Origin: JBGTLW01 sp041743835
Lineage (GTDB): Bacteria > Planctomycetota > Phycisphaerae > Phycisphaerales > Phycisphaeraceae
NCBI GenBank assembly: GCA_041743835.1
Contig: JBGTLW010000099.1
Span: 1-26,945, forward strand
DNA length: 26,945 nucleotides
Reading direction: 5' to 3'
Part shown: positions 15,911 through 24,307 of the stretch, piece by piece
Layout: each line of letters begins with the position of its first letter
Numbering within the stretch: the stretch's first letter is position 1
The notes under the pieces: generated by a model
Databases searched by the model: none
Told to the model about the DNA's origin: nothing
Seen by the model: only the letters and a program-made list of their open reading frames with translations
Translations under genes and position numbers: made by a program

Positions 15911-17557
15911 ATGCTCAAGCTAGCGACCCTCATCAACAACCCCGGCGAACCCGAGGTCAGCTCCCGCTACAACGACCCGAAGCTGTTGCTTGACCTGGGT
16001 TACAACGGGCTGGTTATCTACGAAACCACGGCTCTGTCGGGGGTCGAGTCGGCTGAGACCATCGAGTCTGGCGAGATCCGCCGCTGGGTCCAGCACCACA
16101 TCGACCACGCGGGGCGGCTGATCGACCACGCGCGTGATGCGGGGCTGGACGTGTTCCTGTTCTACGACACGCTCGTGCTCCCGGAGCAGACGGTGGATCG
16201 CAACCCGACCACACTCGCCTGCAAGAACCGCCCGCTCACGATCTGCCCCGCCAGCGAGCAGGCGTGGGACCTGTCGGTCCGCGCGCTTGAGGCGACCATG
16301 CGCCGCTTCCCCCAGATAGCCGGCGTGGTGCTGCGGTTTGGAGATACCGATGCCCCGCGGCTGCCGCACCTGGTTGGCAACGATATTTACTCACCGCACT
16401 GCCCGCGATGCAGCCAGTTCGGCCGGGCCGACCGCATCAACACCGCCATCACCCGCTTTCATGACCTGGTGGTCAAGCGGATGAACAAGCGGCTGATCGC
16501 GCGGGCTTGGAACGTGCGACCCAATGGGCTGCACGACTCGGTTGAGTTGGCGCAGCGTGTCATCGACGCGCTGCCCGGCACGCCGGATGACGACCGCCTG
16601 ATCCTCTCCTTCAAGTTCACGCAGACAGACTTCTGGCGGTACCAGAAGTGGAACCCGTGCAGCCTCATCACCAAGGGGCGGCCGATTATCTACGAGTTGC
16701 AGTGTCAGCGCGAGTTTGAAGGCAAGGGCGGCTTCCCCAACTGGCAGGCGGGGATATGGCGCGACGGCCCGCCGGAGATTGATGCGCAGGCGCGGGGCGG
16801 TCTTGCGAGTGTGGCGGACAAGGTGAACCTCGCCGGGCTCTGGGCGTGGGTGCGTGGCGGCGGGTGGGGTGGGCCGTTCATCAAGAACGAGACGTGGATC
16901 GACGCGAACGTGTTCGCGGTGCCCAAACTCGCGGAGAACCCCAGCGCCGATCCCCTGGTGATCGCGCGGCAGTGGATTGAGACGAAGCTGGGCACCAAGA
17001 AGAAGCCCGCGCGGGACTTGATCGCTGGCATTTTGGAGCGTTCTGCTGACACGGTGCGCGATGCGTTTTACATCGGCCCATTTGCCCGGCAGAAGGCCGA
17101 CCCCTGGCACCCCAACGCGGACTGGATCGAGGACGACCAGCTCGATGCGCGGGCCCTGTGGCGGATCATTCAGCGCCTGCCATCGCACACGCTTGATGAA
17201 GTGATCGACGAGAAGGTCCGGGCGTCCCGCAGCCTCTCACGCGACCGCCATGAGTTGCAGGTGCTGGTGGCCAGCAAGGCTCACAAGGAACTGGAGCCTC
17301 TGGTCGGCACGCTGATGTACGCGGAGTCTTTGGCGGACACGGTCCGCGATCTCATCGCGGGGTTCATCGCGTATCGGCGTTGGAAGAAGTCAAACGACAC
17401 CGCCGACGCCGACGCCGCCCGCCGCAGCCTCTACCACGCGCAGGCCCATTGGAACCACCATGTGCAGCGCATCGGCCCCATGCCCGGCGTGGCCACGCCC
17501 TTCCGTGAAGCGGGCTTCTGGGACCTCACCCAGCAGTTTTTAGGGGAGTTGGGGTAA
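15911..17557 (+). CDS. TIM-barrel protein, distantly alpha-glucuronidase (GH67)-like
   Basis: A 548-aa protein without signal peptide. The first two-thirds read as a (beta/alpha)8 barrel: FLFYDTLVLPEQ, VVLRFGDTDAPRLPHL, a CPRCSQFGRADR segment, RLIARAWNVRP, LSFKFTQTDFWR, then IYELQCQREFEGKGGFPNW and LWAWVRGGGWGG. The ELQCQREFEGKG strand resembles the ELQITQEYLGQ strand of GH67 alpha-glucuronidases, so a glycosidase acting on uronic-acid-containing oligosaccharides is possible, but family membership is not secure. The last third (about 370-548) is a helical domain. Start at 15911 (MLKLATLINNPGEPE) is where the barrel begins. It lies 68 nt downstream of the RND permease and converges with the fucosidase gene, ending 74 nt from it. 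Confidence 0.6.
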   Translation: MLKLATLINNPGEPEVSSRYNDPKLLLDLGYNGLVIYETTALSGVESAETIESGEIRRWVQHHIDHAGRLIDHARDAGLDVFLFYDTLVLPEQTVDRNPTTLACKNRPLTICPASEQAWDLSVRALEATMRRFPQIAGVVLRFGDTDAPRLPHLVGNDIYSPHCPRCSQFGRADRINTAITRFHDLVVKRMNKRLIARAWNVRPNGLHDSVELAQRVIDALPGTPDDDRLILSFKFTQTDFWRYQKWNPCSLITKGRPIIYELQCQREFEGKGGFPNWQAGIWRDGPPEIDAQARGGLASVADKVNLAGLWAWVRGGGWGGPFIKNETWIDANVFAVPKLAENPSADPLVIARQWIETKLGTKKKPARDLIAGILERSADTVRDAFYIGPFARQKADPWHPNADWIEDDQLDARALWRIIQRLPSHTLDEVIDEKVRASRSLSRDRHELQVLVASKAHKELEPLVGTLMYAESLADTVRDLIAGFIAYRRWKKSNDTADADAARRSLYHAQAHWNHHVQRIGPMPGVATPFREAGFWDLTQQFLGELG

Positions 17558-17631
17558 GCGGCTTTGGACGGCACGCAGTCGCTGTGGTGCGTGTGCGGTG
17601 GAGAGATCAATGGCCGCGCTGACAGACCAAG

Positions 17632-18939
17632 TCAAAGCCCCGCGCTGCGCGCCCATGCGACTTGCTGGGTCGGGTCTGAGGCCCACAGGCGGTGCTGGCC
17701 GCGGGTTGTGGCGGCTGGTGGCCCATCACATGTGAGCTTGATGACCGGGTACATCGGCGAGTCGTGCCGCGCGGTGTCGTGGATGATCGTGGCCTCGGCG
17801 TCTTGTGACACGCGCAGCGGCTTGTTGTTGTCCAGCCAGCGCGCATCCATGACGCGGCTGGCGAGGTGGGGGACTCGGACTTGCCGCAGGCCCGCGTGCC
17901 AGAACCGGAGGATGAGATAGAGCGTGTGATCGCGCGTGGTCTGGTAGCCGTAGGTGATGAACTCGGTGACATCGCCCGCCCGGGTCTGGTAGATCGCCTC
18001 GCCGTGCGCATGCAGCCAGTTGCCGATCTCATCGGAGCGTTCGATGAAGGGTTGCGGGATGCGTCCCTGGGCATCGGGGCCGACGTTGAGCAGGAGGTTG
18101 CCGCCCTTGCTGGACGACTCGCAGAGCATATCCATGAGCTGCCATGTGGGCCGCCAGTGCTCGCCTTCCGCCAGCCCCCACAGGCGTGAGACCGAGGTCT
18201 GGCACGACTCCCACGGCCGGTGCTTCTCTGCGCGGATCGTGTGCTCGGGTGTGCCAAAATCGCCAAGTTGGTTTGATGCACCCGCAGCCTCAACGCGGTG
18301 GTCGGCTGAGGTGAAGGGCGAGTCGGAATCCAGACGATTGTTGACCAGAATGCCCGGCTGCAATCGGCGGATCGTGGCCAGGAGTTTCTCGCTCTGCCAA
18401 TGCGCGGCGGAGTGCGGCCAGGCCCCGTCAAACCACAGCACGTCGATCTGCCCGTAATCCGTGAGCAGCTCCGCGACCTGCGCGTGGACATCCTCGCGGA
18501 AGCGGGCCCAGCCCTCGGGCTCGGCCTGCTCTCCCAGCCAGTACGCGGGGATGCGCCAGTCGGCGAGCGAGTAATACAGCCCCACCTTGAGGCCCGCCTT
18601 GCGAAATGCGGCCGCGTACTCCGCCACAAAGTCCCGCCCGGCCGCCTGCTTCACGCTGTTGTATTCGGTTCGGCTCGTGTCCCAGAGGCAGTAGCCGTCA
18701 TGATGCCGGGTCGTGAGCACGGCATAGCGGAACCCGCCAGCCACCGCGACGCGGGCCCATGCCTCGGCATCAAACTCAGACGGGTTCCACGCGCAGGCGG
18801 CTTTCGCGTACTCACGTTGGTCAAGGTTTTCCCGGAAAAGCACCTGCTCGCCCCGGCCATACAGGCTGTAAGGCCCCCAGTGAATGAACAGGCCGTAGCG
18901 ATCGGTGTGGAACCAGTCGTGTGCAGTGGGTTTCAACAT
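17632..18939 (-). CDS. Alpha-L-fucosidase, glycoside hydrolase family 29
   Basis: A 435-aa retaining exo-alpha-L-fucosidase candidate. WFHTDRYGLFIHWGPYSLYG (9-28) is the family's first barrel strand. TTRHHDGYCLWDT (77-89) carries the HHDG fucose-binding residues. AGLKVGLYYSLADWR and IDVLWFDGAW (166-174) follow, and D171 corresponds to the GH29 nucleophile. GGNLLLNVGPDAQGRIP closes the barrel, and a short beta-domain ends the protein. No signal peptide is evident, suggesting action on imported oligosaccharides. The frame continues upstream to 19137, but the homology begins with the ATG at 18939. The upstream extension crosses the tRNA-flanking DNA and is unlikely to be translated. Its neighbours (FAD oxidoreductase, GH67-like protein) suggest a role in polysaccharide use. 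Confidence 0.88.
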   Translation of the reverse strand: MLKPTAHDWFHTDRYGLFIHWGPYSLYGRGEQVLFRENLDQREYAKAACAWNPSEFDAEAWARVAVAGGFRYAVLTTRHHDGYCLWDTSRTEYNSVKQAAGRDFVAEYAAAFRKAGLKVGLYYSLADWRIPAYWLGEQAEPEGWARFREDVHAQVAELLTDYGQIDVLWFDGAWPHSAAHWQSEKLLATIRRLQPGILVNNRLDSDSPFTSADHRVEAAGASNQLGDFGTPEHTIRAEKHRPWESCQTSVSRLWGLAEGEHWRPTWQLMDMLCESSSKGGNLLLNVGPDAQGRIPQPFIERSDEIGNWLHAHGEAIYQTRAGDVTEFITYGYQTTRDHTLYLILRFWHAGLRQVRVPHLASRVMDARWLDNNKPLRVSQDAEATIIHDTARHDSPMYPVIKLTCDGPPAATTRGQHRLWASDPTQQVAWARSAGL

Positions 18940-19109
18940 GAGCAGGCCTGAGGGTGGTTGGACAGTGGGGGCCAAGTCAAGCGGATGATGGCCGGTGATA
19001 ATACTCGCCAGCGTCGTGTTTGGCGTGGATCGGTCACGCGAGCGGCTGTTACGCTCATGCGGAAGATGCACAATCTTGCCACAGGCTTTAGGATGCAAAC
19101 CTGATATCA

Positions 19110-19183
19110 GGCCCTGTAGCCCAATCGGCAGAGGCACGCGACTTAAAATCGCGCCAGTGTGGGTTCGAGTCCCACCAGGGCCA
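19110..19183 (+). tRNA. tRNA with anticodon UAA (Leu), short variable loop
   Basis: A full cloverleaf is seen. The acceptor GGCCCTG/CAGGGCC is perfect. The D-arm GCC...GGC has a leucine-type loop (AATCGGCAGA). The anticodon stem is CGCGA/TCGCG with loop CTTAAAA, giving anticodon TAA at 19144-19146. The T-stem is GTGGG/CCCAC with loop TTCGAGT, and the discriminator is A. All of this fits tRNA-Leu reading UUA, but the variable region is only CCAGT (5 nt) instead of the long extra arm of normal bacterial tRNA-Leu. The CCA end is not encoded. It lies on the opposite strand to the flanking fucosidase and oxidoreductase genes. Confidence 0.85.
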
Positions 19184-19240
19184 ATTCGACACGTCGCGTA
19201 ACGCGCACAAGCGGCCGATCCGGGGCGGTTTCGGGGGGTG

Positions 19241-21124
19241 TCAAGCGCTGTGGGCAGAGTGGCGGGTGGTGGCAGGCTCGTGGGCGGGGTCGGCCAGGTC
19301 GGCGGGGGGGATGGCGGCGACGACTTCCTTCCAGCGTGGGCCGTCGGGGGCTTGGGGCAATTTGTCGGTGTAGGCCGACAACGGCTCGCAGCCGAACAAT
19401 CGCGCGGTGGGGTCGCCCCATGTCTCCTCGGGCGTGAAACGGATGGCTTGGGCTGTGGCGTGGAGGGGCACGCGCACGAGGCGGTGGTGGTTGGTGTCCT
19501 GCGTGAAGGCGGTGGTCCACCGGCCGGCGGCGTCTTGGGTTTCGACGCGGAATCGCTTCACAAGGCTGTGCGGCACGAGCGAGCGATCGCCCTTGAGCGG
19601 ATATGAGCAGGGCATGCGTTTGCTGTTGGCAAGGTGGCTGTCGAACACCAGACGCAGCCCCGCGACCTGCTGCGGCTGAGGCCAGCGGAAGGTGATGGCT
19701 TGTCCGGGTTGCAGCTCCACCGCGTTGGCTTGGTTGTCGATGGGTCGATCGTGGCCATTGATGAGCGCATCTGCTTCGGTGTGCTGGGCTTTTTGTGCGA
19801 GTGGGTCGATGGCTCGGGTGAAGCCGGGGAGAAACGCATCGTCATCCATGAGCGTTTGCTGGAGCTGGGCGATGTGGTCGGGGAAGAGATTGGCGGGCGC
19901 GAGGTTTCGGGCGACGGCGATGGCGGCCGCTGTGCCGGCGGCTTGGCCTATGACGGCACAGGTCGCCATGACGCGTGTCGAGGACAGGGCGGCATGCGTG
20001 ACGGAGATATTTCGGCCGGCCATCATGAGGTTGCGGACGTTGCGTGAGACGAGGCATCGGTAGGGGATGCCATAGGGCGAGGGTGCGGGGTGGAAGATGG
20101 TGGGTTGGCCGGGGTAGAGGAGCCCGGCGGGGTGGTGGTCGTCCATGGACCATCCGCCGAAGGCGACCGTGTCGGTAAATGGGCCGCCGTCCCGGACATC
20201 GTGCTGGGTCATGATGTGGTGGCCGACGTACCGCCGGTTCTCTCGTTTGCCCGGGAGCGAGCCGAGCCATTCGAGCGCCCAGTTCTCCGCCTGGTCTTTC
20301 TCTGGCGCTCGGTTCTTGATGTAGTCCCACACACCCCACGATGCACGCATCAGGTCGTCGCGGATCGCCTCGGCATCGCGGATGGTATCGTTGAGCCCGC
20401 CGAGTTCGATCCACCAGAAGTTGGCGGCTTGCACGCCTTTGATGCGGTAGGGCAGGTCCTCCGGCGACTCGAACTTGTATGCCCACGCGGGCGGGGTGAA
20501 CGGCTGGGGCGAGTCGGTCCGGCGGAGCTGGATCAACAGGGTGTTACCCATCGTGCGGTTGTCGGCGTGAACCGGCTGGATGTCCTCATCGAACTCGGCG
20601 CGGGACTCGCGGCCCTGCCGGAACAGGGCGCCGCTCTGGGCGAGGATGCTGTCGCCCGAGCAATCGATAAAGACCGTCGCCTCGATCTCAAACCACCTCT
20701 GCGAGGTGAGCTGCCAGCAGCGGATCATGTGCAGCGTGCGGTCGTCGGCGGGGCCCTGCGCTTCGCACGCGGTGCAGGCGGTGTTGAGGTGGAGGGTGAG
20801 GTTGGGTTGGTGCGCCGCCTTGGCCCAGAGGACGCTGTCCCAGATGCTGTAGTTGCCCGAGGGGTTGGCGTGCGCGTTGTCGAGCTGGATCTCTTCGAGC
20901 AGGCCGGTCTCTTTGAGGTCCTTGCCGTGTGCCCCGCATATCCACATGCGTACCTCGGATGAGGCGTTGCCCCCGAGGACCGGGCGGTCCTGGATGAGGG
21001 CGGTCTTCGCACCGTTACGCGCGGCTGCCAGCGCGGCGCAGAGGCCCGCCATCCCGCCGCCGACCACGCACACGTCATAGCTCTCGCGGATGGTGTCGGC
21101 CTGTGTGATCGTCTGTTCAATCAT
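19241..21124 (-). CDS. FAD-dependent oxidoreductase (FAD_oxidored family) with C-terminal jelly-roll-like domain
   Basis: A 627-aa flavoprotein. The dinucleotide-binding motif is VVGGGMAGLCAALAAARNG (20-38), followed by PVLGGNASSEVR. A second FAD contact, NVRNLMMAGRNISVTHAALS, and the motif STRVMATCAVIGQAAGTAAA (about 390-410) are both typical of the PF12831 group, whose members are common in planctomycetes and often linked to carbohydrate catabolism; substrates are mostly unknown. Residues about 445-600 look like a beta-rich jelly-roll module (LRLVFDSHL, RFRVETQDAAGRW, IRFTPEETWG). No signal peptide is seen. The start at 21124 is supported by the Rossmann motif position and by a promoter whose -10 lies 6 nt upstream; an in-frame extension to 21187 is not needed. 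Confidence 0.85.
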   Translation of the reverse strand: MIEQTITQADTIRESYDVCVVGGGMAGLCAALAAARNGAKTALIQDRPVLGGNASSEVRMWICGAHGKDLKETGLLEEIQLDNAHANPSGNYSIWDSVLWAKAAHQPNLTLHLNTACTACEAQGPADDRTLHMIRCWQLTSQRWFEIEATVFIDCSGDSILAQSGALFRQGRESRAEFDEDIQPVHADNRTMGNTLLIQLRRTDSPQPFTPPAWAYKFESPEDLPYRIKGVQAANFWWIELGGLNDTIRDAEAIRDDLMRASWGVWDYIKNRAPEKDQAENWALEWLGSLPGKRENRRYVGHHIMTQHDVRDGGPFTDTVAFGGWSMDDHHPAGLLYPGQPTIFHPAPSPYGIPYRCLVSRNVRNLMMAGRNISVTHAALSSTRVMATCAVIGQAAGTAAAIAVARNLAPANLFPDHIAQLQQTLMDDDAFLPGFTRAIDPLAQKAQHTEADALINGHDRPIDNQANAVELQPGQAITFRWPQPQQVAGLRLVFDSHLANSKRMPCSYPLKGDRSLVPHSLVKRFRVETQDAAGRWTTAFTQDTNHHRLVRVPLHATAQAIRFTPEETWGDPTARLFGCEPLSAYTDKLPQAPDGPRWKEVVAAIPPADLADPAHEPATTRHSAHSA

Positions 21125-21160
21125 GCGGGGATGATAAAGCCCAGCCATCACCCACGCCAA
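21125..21160 (-). promoter_or_regulatory. Promoter of the FAD oxidoreductase gene, leaderless type
   Basis: On the minus strand: TTGGCG (-35, 21160-21155), an 18-bp spacer and TATCAT (-10, 21136-21131). The -10 ends 6 nt before the ATG. The -35 sequence and spacer match the metallopeptidase promoter at 10696 closely (TTGGCT, 18 bp). Confidence 0.6.
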
Positions 21161-21183
21161 ATCGTCAGCGGGTGCGACGCTGC

Positions 21184-22107
21184 TCACCGCGCGATTTGCG
21201 CGGCCACATCTTCACATTGCGTGACATACTTTTCGCCGAACACGCGGACGTGCATCAGCATCGTGTGGAGCCAGTAGATGAGCCGCCGGCGGTCGAAGCC
21301 CGGCTCGATGCGGCGGTGGCGTGTGTAGTGCTGGAAGAAGACTTCGTCGGCGGTCTGGAAGACCTGAAGGTATGCAAGCTCGTACTCGACGTGGCAGTAG
21401 CTGGCGTAGCCGTCTATGAAGGCGATGATGGTGGGGCGATCGGGCTGGGCGTCGTCGATCAGGATGTTGTTGGACCACAGGTCGCCGTGGGTCAGGGTGG
21501 GTGTGGGGTCCGCGGGCAGGTAGTGCCCGAGGTTTGCGACCACACGGTCGATGACGCGGCGGGTGGGGGCGCGGAGCTGATCGCGGACCTGCTCGAACTC
21601 CGAGTGCAGCCGTGGCCCAAAGCCCGCGAGCCAGTTGTCGTGGCCGGGCTCGGTCATCGCGGCCCCGAAGCGGGCGCGGGTGTGGCCGTGCAGTGCCACC
21701 ACGTGCTCGGCCAACTGTGTCTGCATGCGTTGCAAACCCACCGGGCTGAGTCGTGCCTGGCTGAGGATCGTGCCCGGCACACGCTCCATGAGCAGGCCAC
21801 ACACGCCCCAGCGTGGGCCATGCACCAGCCCCAGCGGCTTGGGCACGGGCAGGTCGGTGTGCGCAGTAAAGAACTCCATCGAGGACAGCTCGTGGGTGAA
21901 CGTGTCGAAGGCGGAGGCGTCATTGAGTTTGGCGATGACCGAGGCCGGCTCGCCGTCGGTCATAAGTTCATACACGCGGTTGATCGACCCGCCACGCATC
22001 GGTCGCACCGCGGTGACGGTCAACGCTTCATCCACCACGGCCCGCACCAGTTCGGTGGCGGTTTCGGTATCGAGCTCAATCCTGGGGGAAAAGTTCTGAA
22101 TCACCAT
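21184..22107 (-). CDS. Fructosamine-3-kinase/aminoglycoside phosphotransferase-like kinase
   Basis: A 307-aa small-molecule kinase of the APH fold. A Gly-rich ATP-binding strand (MRGGSINRVYEL, 37-48), a VIAK lysine (K60), the catalytic loop THGDLWSNNILID (206-218) with catalytic D209, and IDGYASYCHVEYELAY (231-246) with metal-binding D232 are all present. HGDLWSNN followed by a YxHxExELA segment is closer to fructosamine kinases, which phosphorylate sugar adducts on lysines so that they fall off, than to antibiotic kinases. The usual DPA is DGY here, so the substrate may differ. It starts 3 nt after the uvrB stop and has no own ribosome site, so it is probably translated by coupling. A protein-repair role alongside DNA repair is an inference. 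Confidence 0.8.
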   Translation of the reverse strand: MVIQNFSPRIELDTETATELVRAVVDEALTVTAVRPMRGGSINRVYELMTDGEPASVIAKLNDASAFDTFTHELSSMEFFTAHTDLPVPKPLGLVHGPRWGVCGLLMERVPGTILSQARLSPVGLQRMQTQLAEHVVALHGHTRARFGAAMTEPGHDNWLAGFGPRLHSEFEQVRDQLRAPTRRVIDRVVANLGHYLPADPTPTLTHGDLWSNNILIDDAQPDRPTIIAFIDGYASYCHVEYELAYLQVFQTADEVFFQHYTRHRRIEPGFDRRRLIYWLHTMLMHVRVFGEKYVTQCEDVAAQIAR

Positions 22108-22110
22108 GGC

Positions 22111-24216
22111 TTAATCGGCTTGTTGGCTCGGCCGCTTCTTCTTGCGCGGCTTGACGACCTTGGTGCCCGGTGCGCCGGGCTTGGCTTTGGGTGGTCGGCT
22201 TAAGTCCAGCGAGACCTTGCCCAGCGTCGGCGCGGCCTTCACCTCTTTGACCTTGTCACGCAGCGTCGCGGCTTTCTCGAACTGTAGCCCTTGGGCCGCT
22301 TCGAGCATCTGCTTCTCCAACTCGGCGATCAGCTCGACGCGGTCCCACTCCCGCTCGTCCTCGGACAGTGCTTTGAGCGCGGTTTTACGTGCCCGCAGCT
22401 CCAGCTCAAGGCCTTGGCGGATGGCTTTCTGGACCGTGGTCGGCGTGATCAGGTGCTCGACGTTGTAGGCAAGCTGCTTGTCGCGGCGGCGCTGGGTCTC
22501 GTCCATCGCCTCACGCATCGCGGGCGTGACCGTGTCGGCATAGAGCACGACGTGGGCGTTGACATTGCGCGCGGCCCGGCCGATCTGCTGAATCAGCGAC
22601 GTGCCGCTGCGCAGGAAGCCGGTCTTGTCCGCGTCCATGATCGCCACCAGCGACACCTCGGGCAGGTCCAGCCCTTCACGCAACAGGTTCACGCCCACCA
22701 GCACATCAAACTGGCCCTCGCGCAGCTCGCGGAGGATCTGCACGCGGTCAAGCGTCTCGATATCGCTGTGCATGTACCGGCAGCGGATGTCCTGGTCGGC
22801 CAGATAGCTGGACAGGTCTTCCGCCAGCCGCTTGGTGAGTGTAGTGACAAACGCGCGCTCGCCCGCCGCGGTGCGCTCGCGGATGCGCTCGATGAGGTCC
22901 GGCACCTGCCCGGCTGCGGGGCGCACTTCAATGACCGGATCGACCAGACCCGTCGGGCGGATCACCTGCTCCACGACCTCGCCGCCGCAGAGTTGGAGTT
23001 CATACGGCCCCGGCGTGGCGGAGACGAAGATGACCTGTGGCCAGATCTTCTCGATCTCCTCAAACATCAGCGGGCGGTTGTCCAGTGCCGACGGCAGGCG
23101 GAAGCCGTGGTCCACCAGCACTCGCTTGCGCGCCTGGTCGCCGTTGTACATCGCTCGCATCTGCGGGATCGTCACGTGGCTCTCGTCGATGATGAGCAGG
23201 TAGTCCGGGTTGCCCGCGGCATCGGTGGGGAAGTAGTCGAGCAGGGTGTATGGCCGCGACCCGGCCGGCCGGCCATCCAGGTGTCGGCTGTAGTTCTCGA
23301 CACCCGAGCAGTAGCCCACCTCCTGCATCATCTCCAGGTCATACTTGGTGCGGGCGATCAGGCGCTGCGCTTCGAGCAGCTTGCCCTCGTGCCGCAGCTT
23401 CATCGCCTGCTTGTCCAGCTCTTCGCGGATGTTGTCCAGCGCGGTGGCGAGCTGGTTCTCCGGCATGACGTACTGCACAGCCGGGTAGATGAAGAGGTTG
23501 TTTTCCTCTGCCAGCAGCTCGCCGGACGTCGGGTTGATCAGCGCCAGGGTCTCGACCTCGTCGCCGAACAGCTCGATCCGGCAGGCGTATTCTTCCGCGG
23601 CGGGGTGGAGCTCGATCACGTCGCCGCGCACGCGGAAGCTGCCACGTTTAAGGTCGTACTCGTTGCGGGTGTATTGCAACGCGGTCAGGCCACGGAGCAG
23701 CTCCTGCCGATTGACCATCTGGCCCCGGGCCAGGGAGATGACCGAGTTCCTGTACTCGTCTGGCGAGCCCAGGCCGAAGATGCAGGAGACGGACGCGACG
23801 ATGACCACATCATTGCGTGACACAAGCTGTGTCGTTGCCGCCATGCGCAGCCGATCCAGGTCATCGTTGCGAGACGAGTCCTTCTCGATGTAGATGTCCC
23901 GCTGGGGGATGTACGCCTCGGGCTGGTAGTAGTCGTAGTAGCTGACGAAATAGCTCACCGCGTTGCTGGGGAACAGCTCCTTGAACTCTTCGTACAACTG
24001 CGCGGCCAGGGTCTTGTTGTGGCTGATGATGAGCGTGGGCTTATTCACCGCGGCGATGGTGTGGGCCATCGTGAAGGTCTTGCCCGTGCCCGTCGCGCCC
24101 AGCAGCGTCTGGTAGCGTTCCTTGCGTCGCAGGCCCTCGGTGAGCGCAGCGATCGCGCGGGGCTGATCCCCAGCGGGCTGGAACGGGCTTTCGATCTGGA
24201 ACGTCTGCTTGGTCAC
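22111..24216 (-). CDS. uvrB: Excinuclease ABC subunit B
   Basis: A 701-aa helicase-like damage-verification subunit of nucleotide excision repair; it works with UvrA and UvrC on DNA. It has Walker A LGATGTGKT (39-47) and the DNA-gripping beta-hairpin with SYYDYYQPEAYIPQRDIYI (about 91-109). Walker B is in IIDESHVTIP (about 340), and helicase motifs V and VI are GVNLLREGLDLPE and QQIGRAARN. A UVR domain for UvrA/UvrC contact lies at about 628-660. A basic Lys/Arg/Pro tail of about 40 residues (KPRKKKRPSQQAD at the end) is extra. GTG at 24216 is chosen because homology starts at KQTFQIESPFQPAGDQP and a TACAAT -10 lies 6 nt upstream. The frame runs further up to 24465, but that part overlaps the divergent DUF547 gene. 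Confidence 0.97.
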   Translation of the reverse strand: MTKQTFQIESPFQPAGDQPRAIAALTEGLRRKERYQTLLGATGTGKTFTMAHTIAAVNKPTLIISHNKTLAAQLYEEFKELFPSNAVSYFVSYYDYYQPEAYIPQRDIYIEKDSSRNDDLDRLRMAATTQLVSRNDVVIVASVSCIFGLGSPDEYRNSVISLARGQMVNRQELLRGLTALQYTRNEYDLKRGSFRVRGDVIELHPAAEEYACRIELFGDEVETLALINPTSGELLAEENNLFIYPAVQYVMPENQLATALDNIREELDKQAMKLRHEGKLLEAQRLIARTKYDLEMMQEVGYCSGVENYSRHLDGRPAGSRPYTLLDYFPTDAAGNPDYLLIIDESHVTIPQMRAMYNGDQARKRVLVDHGFRLPSALDNRPLMFEEIEKIWPQVIFVSATPGPYELQLCGGEVVEQVIRPTGLVDPVIEVRPAAGQVPDLIERIRERTAAGERAFVTTLTKRLAEDLSSYLADQDIRCRYMHSDIETLDRVQILRELREGQFDVLVGVNLLREGLDLPEVSLVAIMDADKTGFLRSGTSLIQQIGRAARNVNAHVVLYADTVTPAMREAMDETQRRRDKQLAYNVEHLITPTTVQKAIRQGLELELRARKTALKALSEDEREWDRVELIAELEKQMLEAAQGLQFEKAATLRDKVKEVKAAPTLGKVSLDLSRPPKAKPGAPGTKVVKPRKKKRPSQQAD

Positions 24217-24228
24217 GGCGGTATTGTA
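24217..24228 (-). promoter_or_regulatory. -10 box of uvrB directly before its start codon
   Basis: TACAAT at 24228-24223 on the minus strand ends 6 nt before the GTG, implying a leaderless message. No -35 of good quality is seen upstream. I also see no obvious LexA-type operator in the 91-bp divergent region shared with the DUF547 gene. Confidence 0.5.
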
Positions 24229-24307
24229 GTAGGGGGGCGGAGACGGACGCGTGGAATAGTGGGGGGGCAACGGCGGTTGTTGAGTCTGCGACCTTTGGAG
24301 ACCCATC

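Noticed and set aside
18940..19137. N-terminal extension of the fucosidase
   Set aside because: The extra residues have no GH29 similarity and run into the DNA flanking the tRNA; homology starts at the ATG at 18939.
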